Origin: Paenibacillus physcomitrellae | GTDB lineage: Bacteria > Bacillota > Bacilli > Paenibacillales > Paenibacillaceae | Reading direction: 5' to 3' | Length of the DNA: 64,000 nucleotides | NCBI RefSeq assembly: GCF_002240225.1 | Contig: NZ_CP022584.1 | Span: 4,182,094-4,246,093, forward strand | Shown here: positions 34,669 through 44,480 of the stretch, piece by piece | How the letters are laid out: the number at the start of each line of letters is the position of its first letter | Numbering within the stretch: the first letter of the stretch is position 1 | Translations under genes and position numbers: made by a program | The notes under the pieces: model-generated | Seen by the model: the letters and a program-made list of their open reading frames with translations, nothing else | What the model was told of the DNA's origin: nothing | The model's database searches: none

Positions 34669-35889
34669 ATGGCTATATTGGAATTGAAACAGGTCAGCAA
34701 GCTGTTTGGTCCCCACACCGAGCAGGGGATGAAGCTGCTTGAGGAAGGCTGGGGCAAGGAGAAGCTGGCCAAAGAGAAACACATCACGGTTGGTGTCAAC
34801 CAAGTCAGCTTTGATATTAAACAAGGCGAAATTTTCGTCATTATGGGATTGTCGGGAAGCGGCAAGTCCACACTGGTTCGGATGCTGAACAGGCTGATTG
34901 AGCCGACAGGCGGGCAGATTCTGGTTCACGGCAAAGATTTGCTCAAGTTGAATCGTGAACAGCTTCGCGAGGTTCGGCGTAAGACGATCAGCATGGTTTT
35001 CCAAAAATTCGCATTGTTCCCGCACCGGACGGTACTGGAGAACGTGGAATACGGACTTGAGGTCCAGAAAGTAAATAAGAAGGAACGCGCGGAAAAAGCA
35101 GCGCAGGCGCTTGAGCTTGTCGGCCTTAAAGGTTGGGAAGACAAGATGCCGGATGAACTCAGCGGCGGCATGCAGCAGCGGGTCGGTCTGGCCCGGGCTC
35201 TGGCGAACGATCCGGAAGTGCTGCTGATGGATGAAGCCTTCAGTGCGCTTGACCCGCTGATTCGCCGGGATATGCAGGATGAACTGCTGGATCTGCAGGA
35301 GAAAATGAAGAAAACGATCGTGTTTATCACGCATGATTTAGATGAAGCTTTGCGGATTGGCGACCGGATCGCCTTGATGAGAGACGGTGCTGTGGTGCAG
35401 ATCGGTACGCCTGAGGAGATTATGATTCATCCGGCCAACCGTTATGTGGAACGATTCGTGGAAGACGTGGATTTGTCGAAGGTGCTGACGGCTTCCCATG
35501 TGATGCGGCGGCCGGAGACGATTACGCTGGATCGGGGTCCGCGTGTAGCACTGGAGCTTATGCGGGAGAGAGGGATTTCGAACCTCTTTATCATCGACCG
35601 TTCCAAGAAGCTTCTTGGCATCATTACGGCGGAGGATGCTTCCGAGGCCATTCGCAGCAAGAAGTCGCTGGAAGATATTATGATCCGGGAGACGCCTACC
35701 GTATCTCCGGACCGTGTCTTAAACGAGCTGTTTGAACTGACAAGCACGTCCAAGCTGCCGCTTGCCGTCGTAGACGAACAGAATCGTCTGATTGGCGTAA
35801 TTATCCGCGGAGCTTTGCTGGGTGCGCTTGCCGGCGGGTCAGAACTGGAAAGGGGGGATGATCATGCTTCCGAAACTGCCGCTATCTGA
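34669..35889 (+). CDS. opuAA: Glycine betaine/proline betaine ABC transporter ATPase
   Basis: A 406-residue OpuAA-type ATPase: Walker A GLSGSGKST, signature LSGGMQQRVGLARAL, Walker B VLLMDEAFSALDP and, from about residue 275 to 395, a tandem CBS pair (ILIDRS-like blocks NLFIIDRSKKLLGIIT and LPLAVVDEQNRLIGVI) that senses ionic strength in this family. It drives uptake of osmoprotectants. A weak GGGG-type site precedes the ATG. It heads a three-gene operon and overlaps opuAB by 26 bases. Control is by osmotic stress and probably by the divergent GbsR-type protein. Confidence 0.95.
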   Translation: MAILELKQVSKLFGPHTEQGMKLLEEGWGKEKLAKEKHITVGVNQVSFDIKQGEIFVIMGLSGSGKSTLVRMLNRLIEPTGGQILVHGKDLLKLNREQLREVRRKTISMVFQKFALFPHRTVLENVEYGLEVQKVNKKERAEKAAQALELVGLKGWEDKMPDELSGGMQQRVGLARALANDPEVLLMDEAFSALDPLIRRDMQDELLDLQEKMKKTIVFITHDLDEALRIGDRIALMRDGAVVQIGTPEEIMIHPANRYVERFVEDVDLSKVLTASHVMRRPETITLDRGPRVALELMRERGISNLFIIDRSKKLLGIITAEDASEAIRSKKSLEDIMIRETPTVSPDRVLNELFELTSTSKLPLAVVDEQNRLIGVIIRGALLGALAGGSELERGDDHASETAAI

Positions 35890-36712
35890 TTGGATTCAGA
35901 GTTTGGTGGACTGGATGTCCGCTCATCTCGGTCCACTGTTTGATGGAATTTCTACAGTTATAGAAGGCGTTGTAGATTTCTTCGCCAATATCTTTTTACT
36001 GCCGCATCCATTTCTGTTTATCGTAATTTTGGGACTCATAGCTTATTATGCGGGCAAGCTGCCGCTGGCACTGTTCTCCATGATTGGATTTCTGCTGGTG
36101 TACGATCTTGGCTACTGGACGCAAACGATGAATTCCCTGGCCCTGGTTATTACTTCCGGATTGATTTCCATTATTATCGGGATTCCGATCGGCATCTGGT
36201 GTGCTTATAAGAAATCTGTCTCCAGCGTGATTATTCCGCTGCTGGATTTCATGCAGACCATGCCGGCTTTTGTATATCTGCTTCCCGCGGTGACTTTCTT
36301 CAGCCTTGGCGTTGTGCCAGGCGTCATCGCATCTGTTATTTTCGCTATTCCGCCAACGATCCGTTTGACCCGGCTTGGGATCATGCAGGTTTCGGGCGAA
36401 CTGGTGGAAGCCGCAGACGCTTTCGGCTCTACGCCGATGCAGAAGCTGTTTAAGGTTCAGCTGCCCTTGTCGCTGCCAACCTTGATGGCCGGCGTCAACC
36501 AGACCATTATGCTGTCCTTATCCATGGTTGTTATCGCTTCGATGATCGGAGCGCAAGGCATCGGCGCCGAGGTTTATCGTGCGGTGACCCAATTGCAGAT
36601 TGGTAAAGGCTTTGAGGCGGGTATTGTTGTCGTTGTGCTTGCCATCGTGCTTGACCGTTTGAGTCAAAATCTGATCAAGCCTCGGACCAAACGCAAGAAA
36701 CAGGCCGCTTAA
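35864..36712 (+). CDS. opuAB: Glycine betaine ABC transporter permease
   Basis: A 282-residue permease with about seven spans and the loop VEAADAFGSTPMQKLFKVQLPLSLPTLMAG. The ATG at 35864 is used because AAAGGGGGG ends seven bases upstream; the ATG at 35858 is too close to it. It overlaps the end of opuAA. It forms the translocation pore of the OpuA system. Confidence 0.94.
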   Translation: MLPKLPLSDWIQSLVDWMSAHLGPLFDGISTVIEGVVDFFANIFLLPHPFLFIVILGLIAYYAGKLPLALFSMIGFLLVYDLGYWTQTMNSLALVITSGLISIIIGIPIGIWCAYKKSVSSVIIPLLDFMQTMPAFVYLLPAVTFFSLGVVPGVIASVIFAIPPTIRLTRLGIMQVSGELVEAADAFGSTPMQKLFKVQLPLSLPTLMAGVNQTIMLSLSMVVIASMIGAQGIGAEVYRAVTQLQIGKGFEAGIVVVVLAIVLDRLSQNLIKPRTKRKKQAA

Positions 36713-36800
36713 AGCTAAGCTGTCACTAGAAGCTAGAGGTTAGAAGTTTTACGGGGGAAATTGGAATCGACAAATTTACGGAAAGAGAGTGATAAGAAAG

Positions 36801-37751
36801 ATGAAATTCAAGAAGCTGAAGTTCAGAAGTGTAGGTTTGCTGGCTGTTTCGGTTGTACTTGCAGCGGGACTTGCTGCCTGTAATCCGGATCGCAACGGCG
36901 CATCGGGAACGAACAACAACGCTGCCGAAGGAGGAAATGCCGGCGCTACAGCTAACATTGGAGATCAGGTGAAGCATCAGATTATCGGGATCGATCCGGG
37001 CGCAGGCATCATGAAAGCTACGGCTCAGGCTATTCAAGACTACGGCTTGGATAACTGGACACTGGTTGAAGGTTCCGGTGCCGCTATGACGGCTGCGTTA
37101 GACAAAGCGATTAAGAATGAGGACCCTATCATCATCACCGGCTGGACGCCGCATTGGATGTTCTCCAAATACGATTTGAAGTATCTCGAGGATCCGAAGA
37201 AAGTCTACGGCGAAGCCGAAGAAATTCATACGATCGCCCGTAAAGGTCTCAAAGAAGACGAGCCGACGGCTTATGAATTCCTGGACCGTTTTGCCTGGAC
37301 CGACAAGCAGATGGGTGAAATCATGACGGCGATCCAGGAAGGCCAGGAGCCGGAAGCTGCTGCCAAAGCTTGGGCGGACGCTAATGAAGATGCCATTGCT
37401 CCTTGGATCGAAGGATTGAAACCTGTAGACGGCAAACCGCTTAAGCTGGCTTATGTGGCTTGGGATTCGGAGATTGCCAGCACGAATTTGCTGAAATATG
37501 TGCTTGAAAGCAAACTGGGCTATAAAGTAACCGCGCTGCAGGTTGAAGCAGGCCCGATGTGGACTGGCATAGCGAACGGCGATGCCGATGCTTCGGTAGC
37601 TGCATGGCTGCCTTTGACACATGCGGACTACTGGAACCAGTTTAAAGACCAGCTGGAAGACCTGGGAGCCAACATGACCGGCGTGAAGACAGGTTTGGTT
37701 GTACCGTCTTATATGGACATTAGCTCCATCGAGGATTTGAAGGATAAATAA
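36801..37751 (+). CDS. opuAC: Glycine betaine-binding lipoprotein
   Basis: A 316-residue extracellular binding protein: signal peptide MKFKKLKFRSVGLLAVSVV with lipobox LAAC, then a polar spacer. The region IITGWTPHWMFSKYDL contains the tryptophan cage that binds the trimethylammonium group in OpuAC/ProX proteins. Either ATG 36801 or GTG 36789 could start translation; the ATG gives a standard lipoprotein signal and is preferred. It delivers betaine to OpuAB and is the last gene before a strong terminator. Confidence 0.94.
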   Translation: MKFKKLKFRSVGLLAVSVVLAAGLAACNPDRNGASGTNNNAAEGGNAGATANIGDQVKHQIIGIDPGAGIMKATAQAIQDYGLDNWTLVEGSGAAMTAALDKAIKNEDPIIITGWTPHWMFSKYDLKYLEDPKKVYGEAEEIHTIARKGLKEDEPTAYEFLDRFAWTDKQMGEIMTAIQEGQEPEAAAKAWADANEDAIAPWIEGLKPVDGKPLKLAYVAWDSEIASTNLLKYVLESKLGYKVTALQVEAGPMWTGIANGDADASVAAWLPLTHADYWNQFKDQLEDLGANMTGVKTGLVVPSYMDISSIEDLKDK

Positions 37752-37815
37752 GAACGGTTCCCATGACGGGTTTGAACGTCTTGACGGTTCATAAAGCTTG
37801 CCAAAAATAACTTGG

Positions 37816-37868
37816 CAGGATCGCTGAATTCCGGTTTATACCGGGACGGCGGTCCTGTTTTTTTTCAT
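37816..37868 (+). terminator. Terminator after the opuA operon
   Basis: CAGGA-CGC and an inner CCGG pair with their complements, followed by eight T. The 170 bases after it, up to deoD, hold a TATAAT element at 37878-37883 and no gene. Confidence 0.85.
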
Positions 37869-38039
37869 TTTCTTCCTATATAATAGAAGGGCCGATGAAT
37901 GCGCAGAATAACAAGGCCAGGTGTTGCCCGTCTGACGGACGAGCTTGACCGGTTATTTATGCTGTCATAGGCTGCAGCCGGGTATCCGAAGTCGCGATTC
38001 CGGCCATTCTTATTTTACAGGCCAAAGGAGATATTAATC

Positions 38040-38747
38040 ATGAGTGTACATATCGCAGCCAAAGCGGGAGATATTGCGGAGACAATTCTGCTGCCGGGAG
38101 ATCCGCTCCGTGCGAAGTTTATCGCAGAAACCTATCTGAGCGACGTTACCTGCTACAATGAAGTCCGTGGCATGCTCGGGTTCACAGGCACTTATCAAGG
38201 GAAAAGAGTGTCCGTTCAAGGGACAGGCATGGGGACTCCGTCCATCGCGATTTATGTAAATGAGCTGATTCGTGAATACGGCGTAAAAAATCTTATCCGC
38301 GTTGGCACGTGCGGCGGAATGCAGGAGCATGTTCATGTGCGCGACGTCATTCTGGCTCAGGCAGCCTGCACGGATTCCAGCATGAACCGTCATGTGTTCG
38401 GCGGCTATGATTTTGCGCCGATTGCAAGCTTTGAGCTGCTTAAATCCGCTTACGAACGCGGCGTGGAGAAAGGGCTCAACATGCATGTCGGCAATATTTT
38501 CAGCTCGGATATGTTCTACCGCGATGACACTTCCGTAACTCAGCTGCTGATGAAATACGGCGTGCTTGGCGTGGAAATGGAAACAACGGCGCTTTATACG
38601 CTGGCTGCCAAATACGGCGTAAACGCCTTGACGATTTTGACGGTCAGTGACCACCTGCTGACAGGGGAAGAAACGACCTCCGAAGAACGCCAGACCACGT
38701 TTAAAGAAATGATGGAAGTGGCGCTGGATACGGCTATTCATTTGTAG
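38040..38747 (+). CDS. deoD: Purine-nucleoside phosphorylase (DeoD-type)
   Basis: A 235-residue hexameric-type PNP. It cleaves purine (deoxy)nucleosides with phosphate to base and (deoxy)ribose-1-phosphate. Motifs: [24 protein letters not shown] and [16 protein letters not shown], with the catalytic Asp in [17 protein letters not shown] lies nine bases upstream. It is followed 26 bases later by pdp, so the two form a nucleoside-salvage operon. No deoC or drm gene is in this pair. Confidence 0.96.
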   Translation: MSVHIAAKAGDIAETILLPGDPLRAKFIAETYLSDVTCYNEVRGMLGFTGTYQGKRVSVQGTGMGTPSIAIYVNELIREYGVKNLIRVGTCGGMQEHVHVRDVILAQAACTDSSMNRHVFGGYDFAPIASFELLKSAYERGVEKGLNMHVGNIFSSDMFYRDDTSVTQLLMKYGVLGVEMETTALYTLAAKYGVNALTILTVSDHLLTGEETTSEERQTTFKEMMEVALDTAIHL

Positions 38748-38773
38748 GATTTAAGGAAAGCGGGGATTTGCCC

Positions 38774-40075
38774 ATGAGAATGGTAGATTTGATTGAGAAG
38801 AAACGGGACGGCGGCGAGCTGCTGACTGAAGAAATTAACTATATTATTGAAGGTTATACCCGCGGGGAAATTCCGGATTATCAGGTCAGCGCTTTGGCGA
38901 TGGCGATCTTTTTCCAAGATATGAACGAACGCGAACGTGCGGATTTGACGATGGCGATGGTGCATTCCGGCGATGTGATCGACCTGTCTGCCATTGAAGG
39001 CGTGAAGGTGGACAAGCATTCCACGGGCGGCGTGGGCGATACGACCACTTTGGTGCTGGCTCCGCTTGTGGCCGCCCTGGATATTCCTGTGGCAAAAATG
39101 TCCGGCCGCGGCCTTGGCCATACCGGCGGAACGATCGACAAGCTGGAATCGATTCCGGGCTTTCATACGGAAATCAGCACGGAAGAGTTCGCTGATCTCG
39201 TCAACCGGTTTAAAATCGCCGTTGTCGGTCAGTCGGGCAATCTGACACCTGCGGATAAAAAGCTGTACGCCTTGCGGGATGTTACTGCAACCGTTAACTC
39301 AATTCCGCTGATCGCCAGCTCGATCATGAGTAAAAAGATCGCCGCAGGCTCCGATGCCATCGTACTCGACGTCAAAACCGGCTCCGGCGCTTTCATGAAA
39401 ACGGCGGAGGATGCCGCCGAGCTGGCGCAGGCTATGGTGCGGATCGGCAACAACGTCGGCCGCAAAACGATGGCGGTGATCTCCGACATGAGCCAGCCGC
39501 TGGGCCGGGCAATCGGCAATGCGCTGGAAGTGCAGGAGGCGATCGACGCCTTGAAAGGGCAAGGTCCCGAGGATCTCGAGGAGCTGTGCCTGGCTTTGGG
39601 GCGCCAAATGGTTTATTTGGCGGGCAAAGCCGCTTCGCTGGAGGAAGCGGAGGAGAAGCTGCGCGAAGCGATCCGCAGCGGCGCCGCGCTGGAGAAGTTC
39701 AAGCAGTTTATCGCCAACCAGGGCGGAGACCCTTCCGTCGTCGACCATCCGGAGAAGCTGCCGCAGGCCGCTTTCAAGATTGAAGTGCCGGCTAAGGAAA
39801 ACGGCGTTGTAGCGGAAATCATCGCGGACGGGATCGGCACAGCCGCGATGTGGCTGGGCGCGGGCCGCGCGACAAAGGAATCGGAAATCGACCTGGCTGT
39901 CGGTCTGATGCTGAACAAGAAGATCGGCGATGCGGTTAAAGCCGGCGAATCGCTGGTTACGATCCACGCGAACACGGAAGATGTGGAGGCGGTTAAAGCC
40001 AAAATTTACGAATGTATCCGCGTGGCGGATCACGCCGATGCGCCGGTGCTGGTGCACGGCATCGTAACGGAATAA
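38774..40075 (+). CDS. pdp: Pyrimidine-nucleoside phosphorylase
   Basis: A 433-residue Pdp: phosphate-binding [39 protein letters not shown] and [11 protein letters not shown]. It phosphorolyses uridine, thymidine and deoxyuridine. ATG at 38774 is used; the TTG two codons earlier lacks a better site. It ends 14 bases from the convergent chromate-transporter gene with no clear terminator between. Confidence 0.95.
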   Translation: MRMVDLIEKKRDGGELLTEEINYIIEGYTRGEIPDYQVSALAMAIFFQDMNERERADLTMAMVHSGDVIDLSAIEGVKVDKHSTGGVGDTTTLVLAPLVAALDIPVAKMSGRGLGHTGGTIDKLESIPGFHTEISTEEFADLVNRFKIAVVGQSGNLTPADKKLYALRDVTATVNSIPLIASSIMSKKIAAGSDAIVLDVKTGSGAFMKTAEDAAELAQAMVRIGNNVGRKTMAVISDMSQPLGRAIGNALEVQEAIDALKGQGPEDLEELCLALGRQMVYLAGKAASLEEAEEKLREAIRSGAALEKFKQFIANQGGDPSVVDHPEKLPQAAFKIEVPAKENGVVAEIIADGIGTAAMWLGAGRATKESEIDLAVGLMLNKKIGDAVKAGESLVTIHANTEDVEAVKAKIYECIRVADHADAPVLVHGIVTE

Positions 40076-40088
40076 TTGGCAGGCGCGG

Positions 40089-40625
40089 CTAAAACAAAAC
40101 GATGCCGGCGCAGGCGGAAACCAGAATGATTTTTAACGGATGAACCTTGTATTTGATCACCGCGAGGAATGAGGCTGCGCCAATCAGCAAAGTCGCCAGA
40201 GTGGTCCAGTTGATGATATTTCTCGACGGGTCCGGGAAACCAAAATGGATCGCCGCGTACAGAATCAGCCCCGTAATGACCGGACGCAAGCCGTAGAAAG
40301 AGGATTTGACCCAGGGGTTGGAATTGAGCTTAAAGAAAAAGGCCGCGATCAAAATCACGATAAGCAGGGAAGGTAAAATGATGCCGGCCGTTGCGACAAT
40401 CGCACCAGGCAGTCCGGCAATATGATAACCGATCAGGGTGGCGCTGTTGGTAGCAATTGAACCGGGCGACATCCCGGAAAGCGCTACGGTCCGCTGAAAT
40501 TCTTCATCAGACAGCCAGCCGTAACGGTGAGTTTCGTATTGAATCATGGAAATAACGGCGTAGCCGCCTCCAAAGGACATAAAGCCGATTTTGAGAAAGG
40601 AAATAAACAGCTGCCAGAATAACAC
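40089..40625 (-). CDS. Chromate transporter, second half-size subunit (CHR domain)
   Basis: A 178-residue single-CHR-domain membrane protein: FGGGYAVISMIQYE, GMSPGSIATNSATLIGY and a C-terminal hydrophobic half. Two half-size CHR proteins work as a heteromer in Gram-positive bacteria. The GTG at 40625 is preferred because AGGAG of the intergenic region lies eight bases upstream; starting at GTG 40634 would overlap that site. It is the second gene of the pair. Substrate in the cell (chromate, sulfate or another anion) is not proven. Confidence 0.88.
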   Translation of the reverse strand: MLFWQLFISFLKIGFMSFGGGYAVISMIQYETHRYGWLSDEEFQRTVALSGMSPGSIATNSATLIGYHIAGLPGAIVATAGIILPSLLIVILIAAFFFKLNSNPWVKSSFYGLRPVITGLILYAAIHFGFPDPSRNIINWTTLATLLIGAASFLAVIKYKVHPLKIILVSACAGIVLF

Positions 40626-40636
40626 AGGCTCCACTC

Positions 40637-41272
40637 CTAGATGTAATATTCAATGACACCTTGGTCGGATTTCCCGGCCGGGGTGTCTTTTTCTGTTATG
40701 ACCTTCAGCCCGAGCCACTTCTTGACGCGGATAATGACGATGCCAAGCACCAGCCCGATCATGATCATAAAAATAGGATTCCAGCCGGTCAGCAGCAGCA
40801 GCGTAAGCGACCCGGCGGCTACAACAAGCGTAGTGCGGTCAAACAGCGCGTTTTTGCCCATTTTGTAAGCGGCAACCGCGATCAGGCCGATAACGGCGCC
40901 GTTAATGCCTTTAAAGGCAGCCTGGATTTTCGGCACGTCTTTAAGCTGGGAATAAAAAAAGCTGAGTGCATAAATAATCAGGAAGGTAGGAAGGGTGATG
41001 CCCAATACGGCGGCAACCGCACCGGGGACTTTACCCAGCCGGTAACCTATAAAAGCTGAAGCGTTGACGCCGACACCTCCCGGAGCGGAGCCTGCAATCG
41101 ACAGCAGATCGCTCATCTCCTGTTCGTCCATCCAATTCTTTTTTACGACGATTTCACGTTCAATAACGGCCATCATGGCGTAACCCCCTCCAAAGGTCGA
41201 AGGGCCGATCTTAAAAAAGATCCAGAATAGTTGCCAAAGCAGGACCAGCTTATCTTTCATTTTTGTTGTCAT
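40637..41272 (-). CDS. Chromate transporter, first half-size subunit (CHR domain)
   Basis: A 211-residue CHR-domain protein: FGGGYAMMAVIEREIV, IAGSAPGGVGVNASAFIGYRLG and about six spans. GGAGAGA precedes the ATG. It lies upstream of its partner with a gap of only 11 bases to the likely GTG start, so the two are co-transcribed. The 287 bases between it and the ROK gene hold the divergent promoters. Confidence 0.88.
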   Translation of the reverse strand: MTTKMKDKLVLLWQLFWIFFKIGPSTFGGGYAMMAVIEREIVVKKNWMDEQEMSDLLSIAGSAPGGVGVNASAFIGYRLGKVPGAVAAVLGITLPTFLIIYALSFFYSQLKDVPKIQAAFKGINGAVIGLIAVAAYKMGKNALFDRTTLVVAAGSLTLLLLTGWNPIFMIMIGLVLGIVIIRVKKWLGLKVITEKDTPAGKSDQGVIEYYI

Positions 41273-41501
41273 GGGGCATTCTCTCCAGGCTGTGGATTTC
41301 TTGAGTTTATTATATCATCTTTTTACCATTCTGGAATTAACTTTTTAGCAAATGGGCATAAATTAGGGTTATACTGAAGATAAATAGAGATTTTGAGGGT
41401 GGTTTATCCTAGAATACAGATCAGAATTATAATATTTCGTATAATTAAGCCTAGGTTTTTGTTGTTTTGGTAAAAAGTTGGGAACTAGCCAACGGCCTGA
41501 T

Positions 41502-41519
41502 TACCCTTTATAATGGGTA
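41502..41519 (+). promoter_or_regulatory. ROK-gene -10 element inside a palindrome
   Basis: TACCC and GGGTA (41502-41506, 41515-41519) bracket a perfect TATAAT (41509-41514). A partial -35 TAGCCA lies 17 bases upstream. The layout suggests an autorepression operator covering the -10. Confidence 0.45.
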
Positions 41520-41559
41520 TATTCCGACAAGATTAATGTGAATAATGGAGAGCGGTTTT

Positions 41560-42774
41560 ATGAGTAAAACAAGCCTGTTTGCGCCGACAACCAAAAAGAT
41601 GGTTTATGACCGGATCGCCCGGCAGAACGATATCTCGAAAGCGGAGCTGCTGGAGGAATTTAAGCTGACCAGCAGCAGTCTGACCCGAATGCTCGAAGAG
41701 CTTGTGGAAGACAGCTGGATTTTCGAGGCCGGATTCGGGCAATCGACTGGCGGAAGGAAACCGATTCTTTACCGGATCAATCCCTTGCGCCGGGTAATTT
41801 TTGGACTGGAAATTTCACGGCTGTCCTCGTCGCTGGGGCTTTATGATTTGAACCTGACTCCGCTGGCGTATCACAAGTGGCCGATGGACGAAACGATGAC
41901 GCCGGAGCGGCTGGTCGAGGTGATCGGGGAAAGCGCTGCAGAGATGCTGAAAGAACACGGCCTGGATCAAAGCCAGGTCGAAGGTATGGGGATCGGGGCA
42001 GTCGGCCCGCTCGACAGGAAGGCCGGGATCATCCTGAATCCGGAATATTTTCCGGCTAAAGGGTGGGAGAACGTGCCGATCTGTCAATGGATGGAGACAA
42101 GGACCGGGATCAAAGCGATCCTGGAAAATGGAGCGAATGCAGCCTTAATCGGCGAGCATTGGGCTTTGCGGGATGATAAGGTCCAGCATATGCTGTACGT
42201 CCATGCCGGGACAGGCCTTCGTTCAGCGATGATGTCGAACGGGCGGCTGGTTCACGGAGCGGTAGACATGGAAGGTTCAATCGGCCAGATGATCATTCAA
42301 ACGGACGGTCCGCGGCTTCACGACACGGGAAATTACGGGGCGCTGGAGGCCTTTGCCTCCGTGCAGGCTTTGGAGAAGCAGGTTCGGGTTCAGCAGAAAT
42401 TGGGGGCAGGCCGTTTGGCAGAGCTTGGTTTCCCGGAGGAAGGGCTGCAGCAGCCAGATAAAATCCATTTTGATCTGCTGGTCCAGGCGCTTCATCAGGG
42501 CTATCCGGTTATTCGGGATCTCTTTGAGCAATCGGCGGCTTATTTGGGAGTAGGGCTTGCTAACCTAATCAATATTCTTCATCCGGAAATCGTGATCCTC
42601 GGCGGGGCACTCATTAGCGCCCATTCCAGTTATTATGACAAGGCTATTGCTGTCGCCCGGGACAAGATCTATTATGTTGCGCAGTATCAGCCCCAATTCT
42701 CCAAAGGGAACCTTCAGGAAAATGCGGTCTCGACAGGGGCGGCCATTCTGGTGTTTGACCAGATTCGGATCTGA
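41560..42774 (+). CDS. ROK-family transcriptional regulator (NagC/XylR type)
   Basis: A 404-residue ROK protein with an N-terminal winged helix (DISKAELLEEFKLTSSSLTRML) and a C-terminal sugar-kinase-like domain. The usual zinc motif CxCGxxGCxE is replaced by LHDTGNYGALE, with no cysteine, and the kinase motif NDANAAALGE reads ENGANAALIGEH, in which the catalytic Asp is Gly. It therefore should not phosphorylate sugar and may use a different structural lock. ATG 41560 is used with GGAGAG upstream; the ATG at 41545 overlaps that site. No sugar transport or catabolic gene is adjacent, so its targets are unknown. Confidence 0.85.
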   Translation: MSKTSLFAPTTKKMVYDRIARQNDISKAELLEEFKLTSSSLTRMLEELVEDSWIFEAGFGQSTGGRKPILYRINPLRRVIFGLEISRLSSSLGLYDLNLTPLAYHKWPMDETMTPERLVEVIGESAAEMLKEHGLDQSQVEGMGIGAVGPLDRKAGIILNPEYFPAKGWENVPICQWMETRTGIKAILENGANAALIGEHWALRDDKVQHMLYVHAGTGLRSAMMSNGRLVHGAVDMEGSIGQMIIQTDGPRLHDTGNYGALEAFASVQALEKQVRVQQKLGAGRLAELGFPEEGLQQPDKIHFDLLVQALHQGYPVIRDLFEQSAAYLGVGLANLINILHPEIVILGGALISAHSSYYDKAIAVARDKIYYVAQYQPQFSKGNLQENAVSTGAAILVFDQIRI

Positions 42775-42789
42775 GTGCAAAAGAAAATA

Positions 42790-42816
42790 AAGCCGGCTCT
42801 TCTGAGCCGGCTTTTT
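42790..42816 (+). terminator. Terminator after the ROK gene
   Basis: AAGCCGGCTC-TTCT-GAGCCGGCTT followed by TTTTG. Confidence 0.9.
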
Positions 42817-42862
42817 GTATGGCGAAACTAGGGAATAAACAAGGGTTCGGTTCCTTGGACAC

Positions 42863-43198
42863 TTAAGTTCGAGGTTCCAGCCATACATAATAGGTTATGG
42901 TTTTGCCATAATCCTCGCTGGCACAAACTTTATGATGGGGAATTCTGACTTTCTGCTGGCGGACCAGTTGAAAAACCAGCGCATAAGCCAGCATAGGATC
43001 AGTAGTCGTATATCCGTCATACTCATGACCGATTTTATTGTAGGCATCGCTGCTCACCCATTCCTCTGCTTCGCGCAGGGTTTCGAAAGACTCCGTTTCT
43101 TCAAACCATCTGAGATGCTTGGGATAAGGGTCTACCCGCTGACCCGTACCTTTTGTGTGGAAATTAGCAGGGTAACTGTACCTTGGTTTTTCGTCCAT
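42863..43198 (-). CDS. Hypothetical protein, 111 residues
   Basis: I do not recognise it. It is a soluble, aromatic-rich protein with KHLRWFEETESFETLREAEEWVSSDAYNKIGHEYDG and a C-terminal YGKTITYYVWLEP. It starts at ATG 43198 with AAGAGGTG upstream; the reading frame open to 43258 has no ribosome site further up. It follows the 176-residue hypothetical gene by 79 bases on the same strand and may be co-transcribed with it. Confidence 0.7.
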   Translation of the reverse strand: MDEKPRYSYPANFHTKGTGQRVDPYPKHLRWFEETESFETLREAEEWVSSDAYNKIGHEYDGYTTTDPMLAYALVFQLVRQQKVRIPHHKVCASEDYGKTITYYVWLEPRT

Positions 43199-43277
43199 AC
43201 TGAACACCTCTTTTCTTAGGGATCTTTGTTCAAAGTACACGTCTCTTATGGGGTTCAACTAGGTCAATTTAAACTTA

Positions 43278-43808
43278 TTACTGCATAACCACTCCAAGCC
43301 GCTCATACAGCTGATTGCGCTGCTGAACCGCCCAAGGCTGATCGGGCTGGGATTCCAGCATGCCAAGCAGCAAGTCGTGAAAGTCCTGGATCATAAATCC
43401 TTCGGGCAGGCGAGGCTGCTGCAACAGCACCGGGAAATCATAATCCGGAAGGACAATAAGGCCGTCCGCCGCTTGTCCCATCCAATTCAGCCAATCCTGC
43501 AGCTTGAGCAGCTCCGCTCTCCACAAATCCAGCTGTAAACTCAGGCAGTCCTGAAGGGTCTCATAGCTGGGCTCGTCCTGAAATCTCCGGCACAGCCTTA
43601 CGGCCAGCGTGTAAAACTCGTCAGCAGCAGCAAACTGAGGGCCGCCGCTTGGTTTGAATTCTAAACGGGACAAGAAATCCTCCGCTGTAATCGAAGAGCC
43701 CTCGTCATATAACAGAAGACCGTTTGCTAAGGTCTCCAGCATATTTTCCACCTGTTTATCTGTGAACAGCCCGTCGATCAGGGCCTGATTCAAAAGCTTT
43801 TTATCCAT
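43278..43808 (-). CDS. Hypothetical protein, 176 residues
   Basis: I do not recognise it. It is acidic, predicted mostly helical and Leu/Gln-rich (LQDCLSLQLDLWRAELLKLQDWLNW), with no signal peptide or membrane segment. GGAGG lies seven bases before the ATG. Neighbours on both sides are small unknown genes on the same strand. Confidence 0.72.
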   Translation of the reverse strand: MDKKLLNQALIDGLFTDKQVENMLETLANGLLLYDEGSSITAEDFLSRLEFKPSGGPQFAAADEFYTLAVRLCRRFQDEPSYETLQDCLSLQLDLWRAELLKLQDWLNWMGQAADGLIVLPDYDFPVLLQQPRLPEGFMIQDFHDLLLGMLESQPDQPWAVQQRNQLYERLGVVMQ

Positions 43809-43911
43809 ATGTACGCCTCCATGATCCTATTCTTCTAATATTTTACGTTATATTCGCTCCCAAGTCTTGAAATCCCTTGATTGAAAAAGGAAGGAGAATG
43901 ATCTCCTCCTG

Positions 43912-44208
43912 TCAGATGAAAAAAGGAAGCAGGAACAAAGAAGCAATTCCGGCCAGAGGAATCGGTCTGCGGACAAAGCGGCGTCTTGGGAAAAATCCAG
44001 GGTAGTAACCGAATTGTCTATAAGTAGCTTCATTTGCCGGCATCCCGTTCATGCTGTTAACCATATCATTTGTAGGAATAGCCAGCGTGACGTAATTGTC
44101 ATCGACATGGGCAATAAACCCGTCATGCGTTTGACCGTCCGTGGTAGTAATTCCGACGTACTTATTCATGCAGCTCCAGCATACTTGTTGGTAATTGGTT
44201 GTTTCCAT
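43912..44208 (-). CDS. Small protein with possible Sm-like domain, 98 residues
   Basis: The N-terminal half (CWSCMNKYVGITTTDGQTHDGFIAHVDDNYVTLAIP split by turns) has the alternating pattern of an Sm-like/SH3-type beta barrel as in some Bacillus spore-coat-associated small proteins, with a Cys-x-x-Cys at residues 11-14. The C-terminus has an Arg-rich patch (FPRRRFVRRP) and a hydrophobic end. Start ATG 44208 with GAGGAGG. Function unknown; the fold call is tentative. Confidence 0.65.
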   Translation of the reverse strand: METTNYQQVCWSCMNKYVGITTTDGQTHDGFIAHVDDNYVTLAIPTNDMVNSMNGMPANEATYRQFGYYPGFFPRRRFVRRPIPLAGIASLFLLPFFI

Positions 44209-44480
44209 AGGTATCCTCCTCGAATTGATCAGTCTCGACAACAGTCTATGGACCAAAACCCAGATTGATCACGGCGGATGCCCAGTATAGGCGAATATTT
44301 AGATTGCATGATTTCAATGTTAAGGCCAAAGGTCTTGCAGGAATGCAGGAAATTTGAAGCAGGCTCCAGCCGCTGCTGGCCCTAAATTCCTGTTTTTGGA
44401 GAAAAGGGTTTGGGCAGCGATTTACGGGGGTAATAACGAACAATTCAATTTAAACCAATTACATAGGGAGGAAAAGCAAA

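Noticed and set aside
38034-38741. 235-residue minus-strand frame opposite deoD
   Set aside because: It mirrors deoD almost exactly and lacks any start signal or domain.
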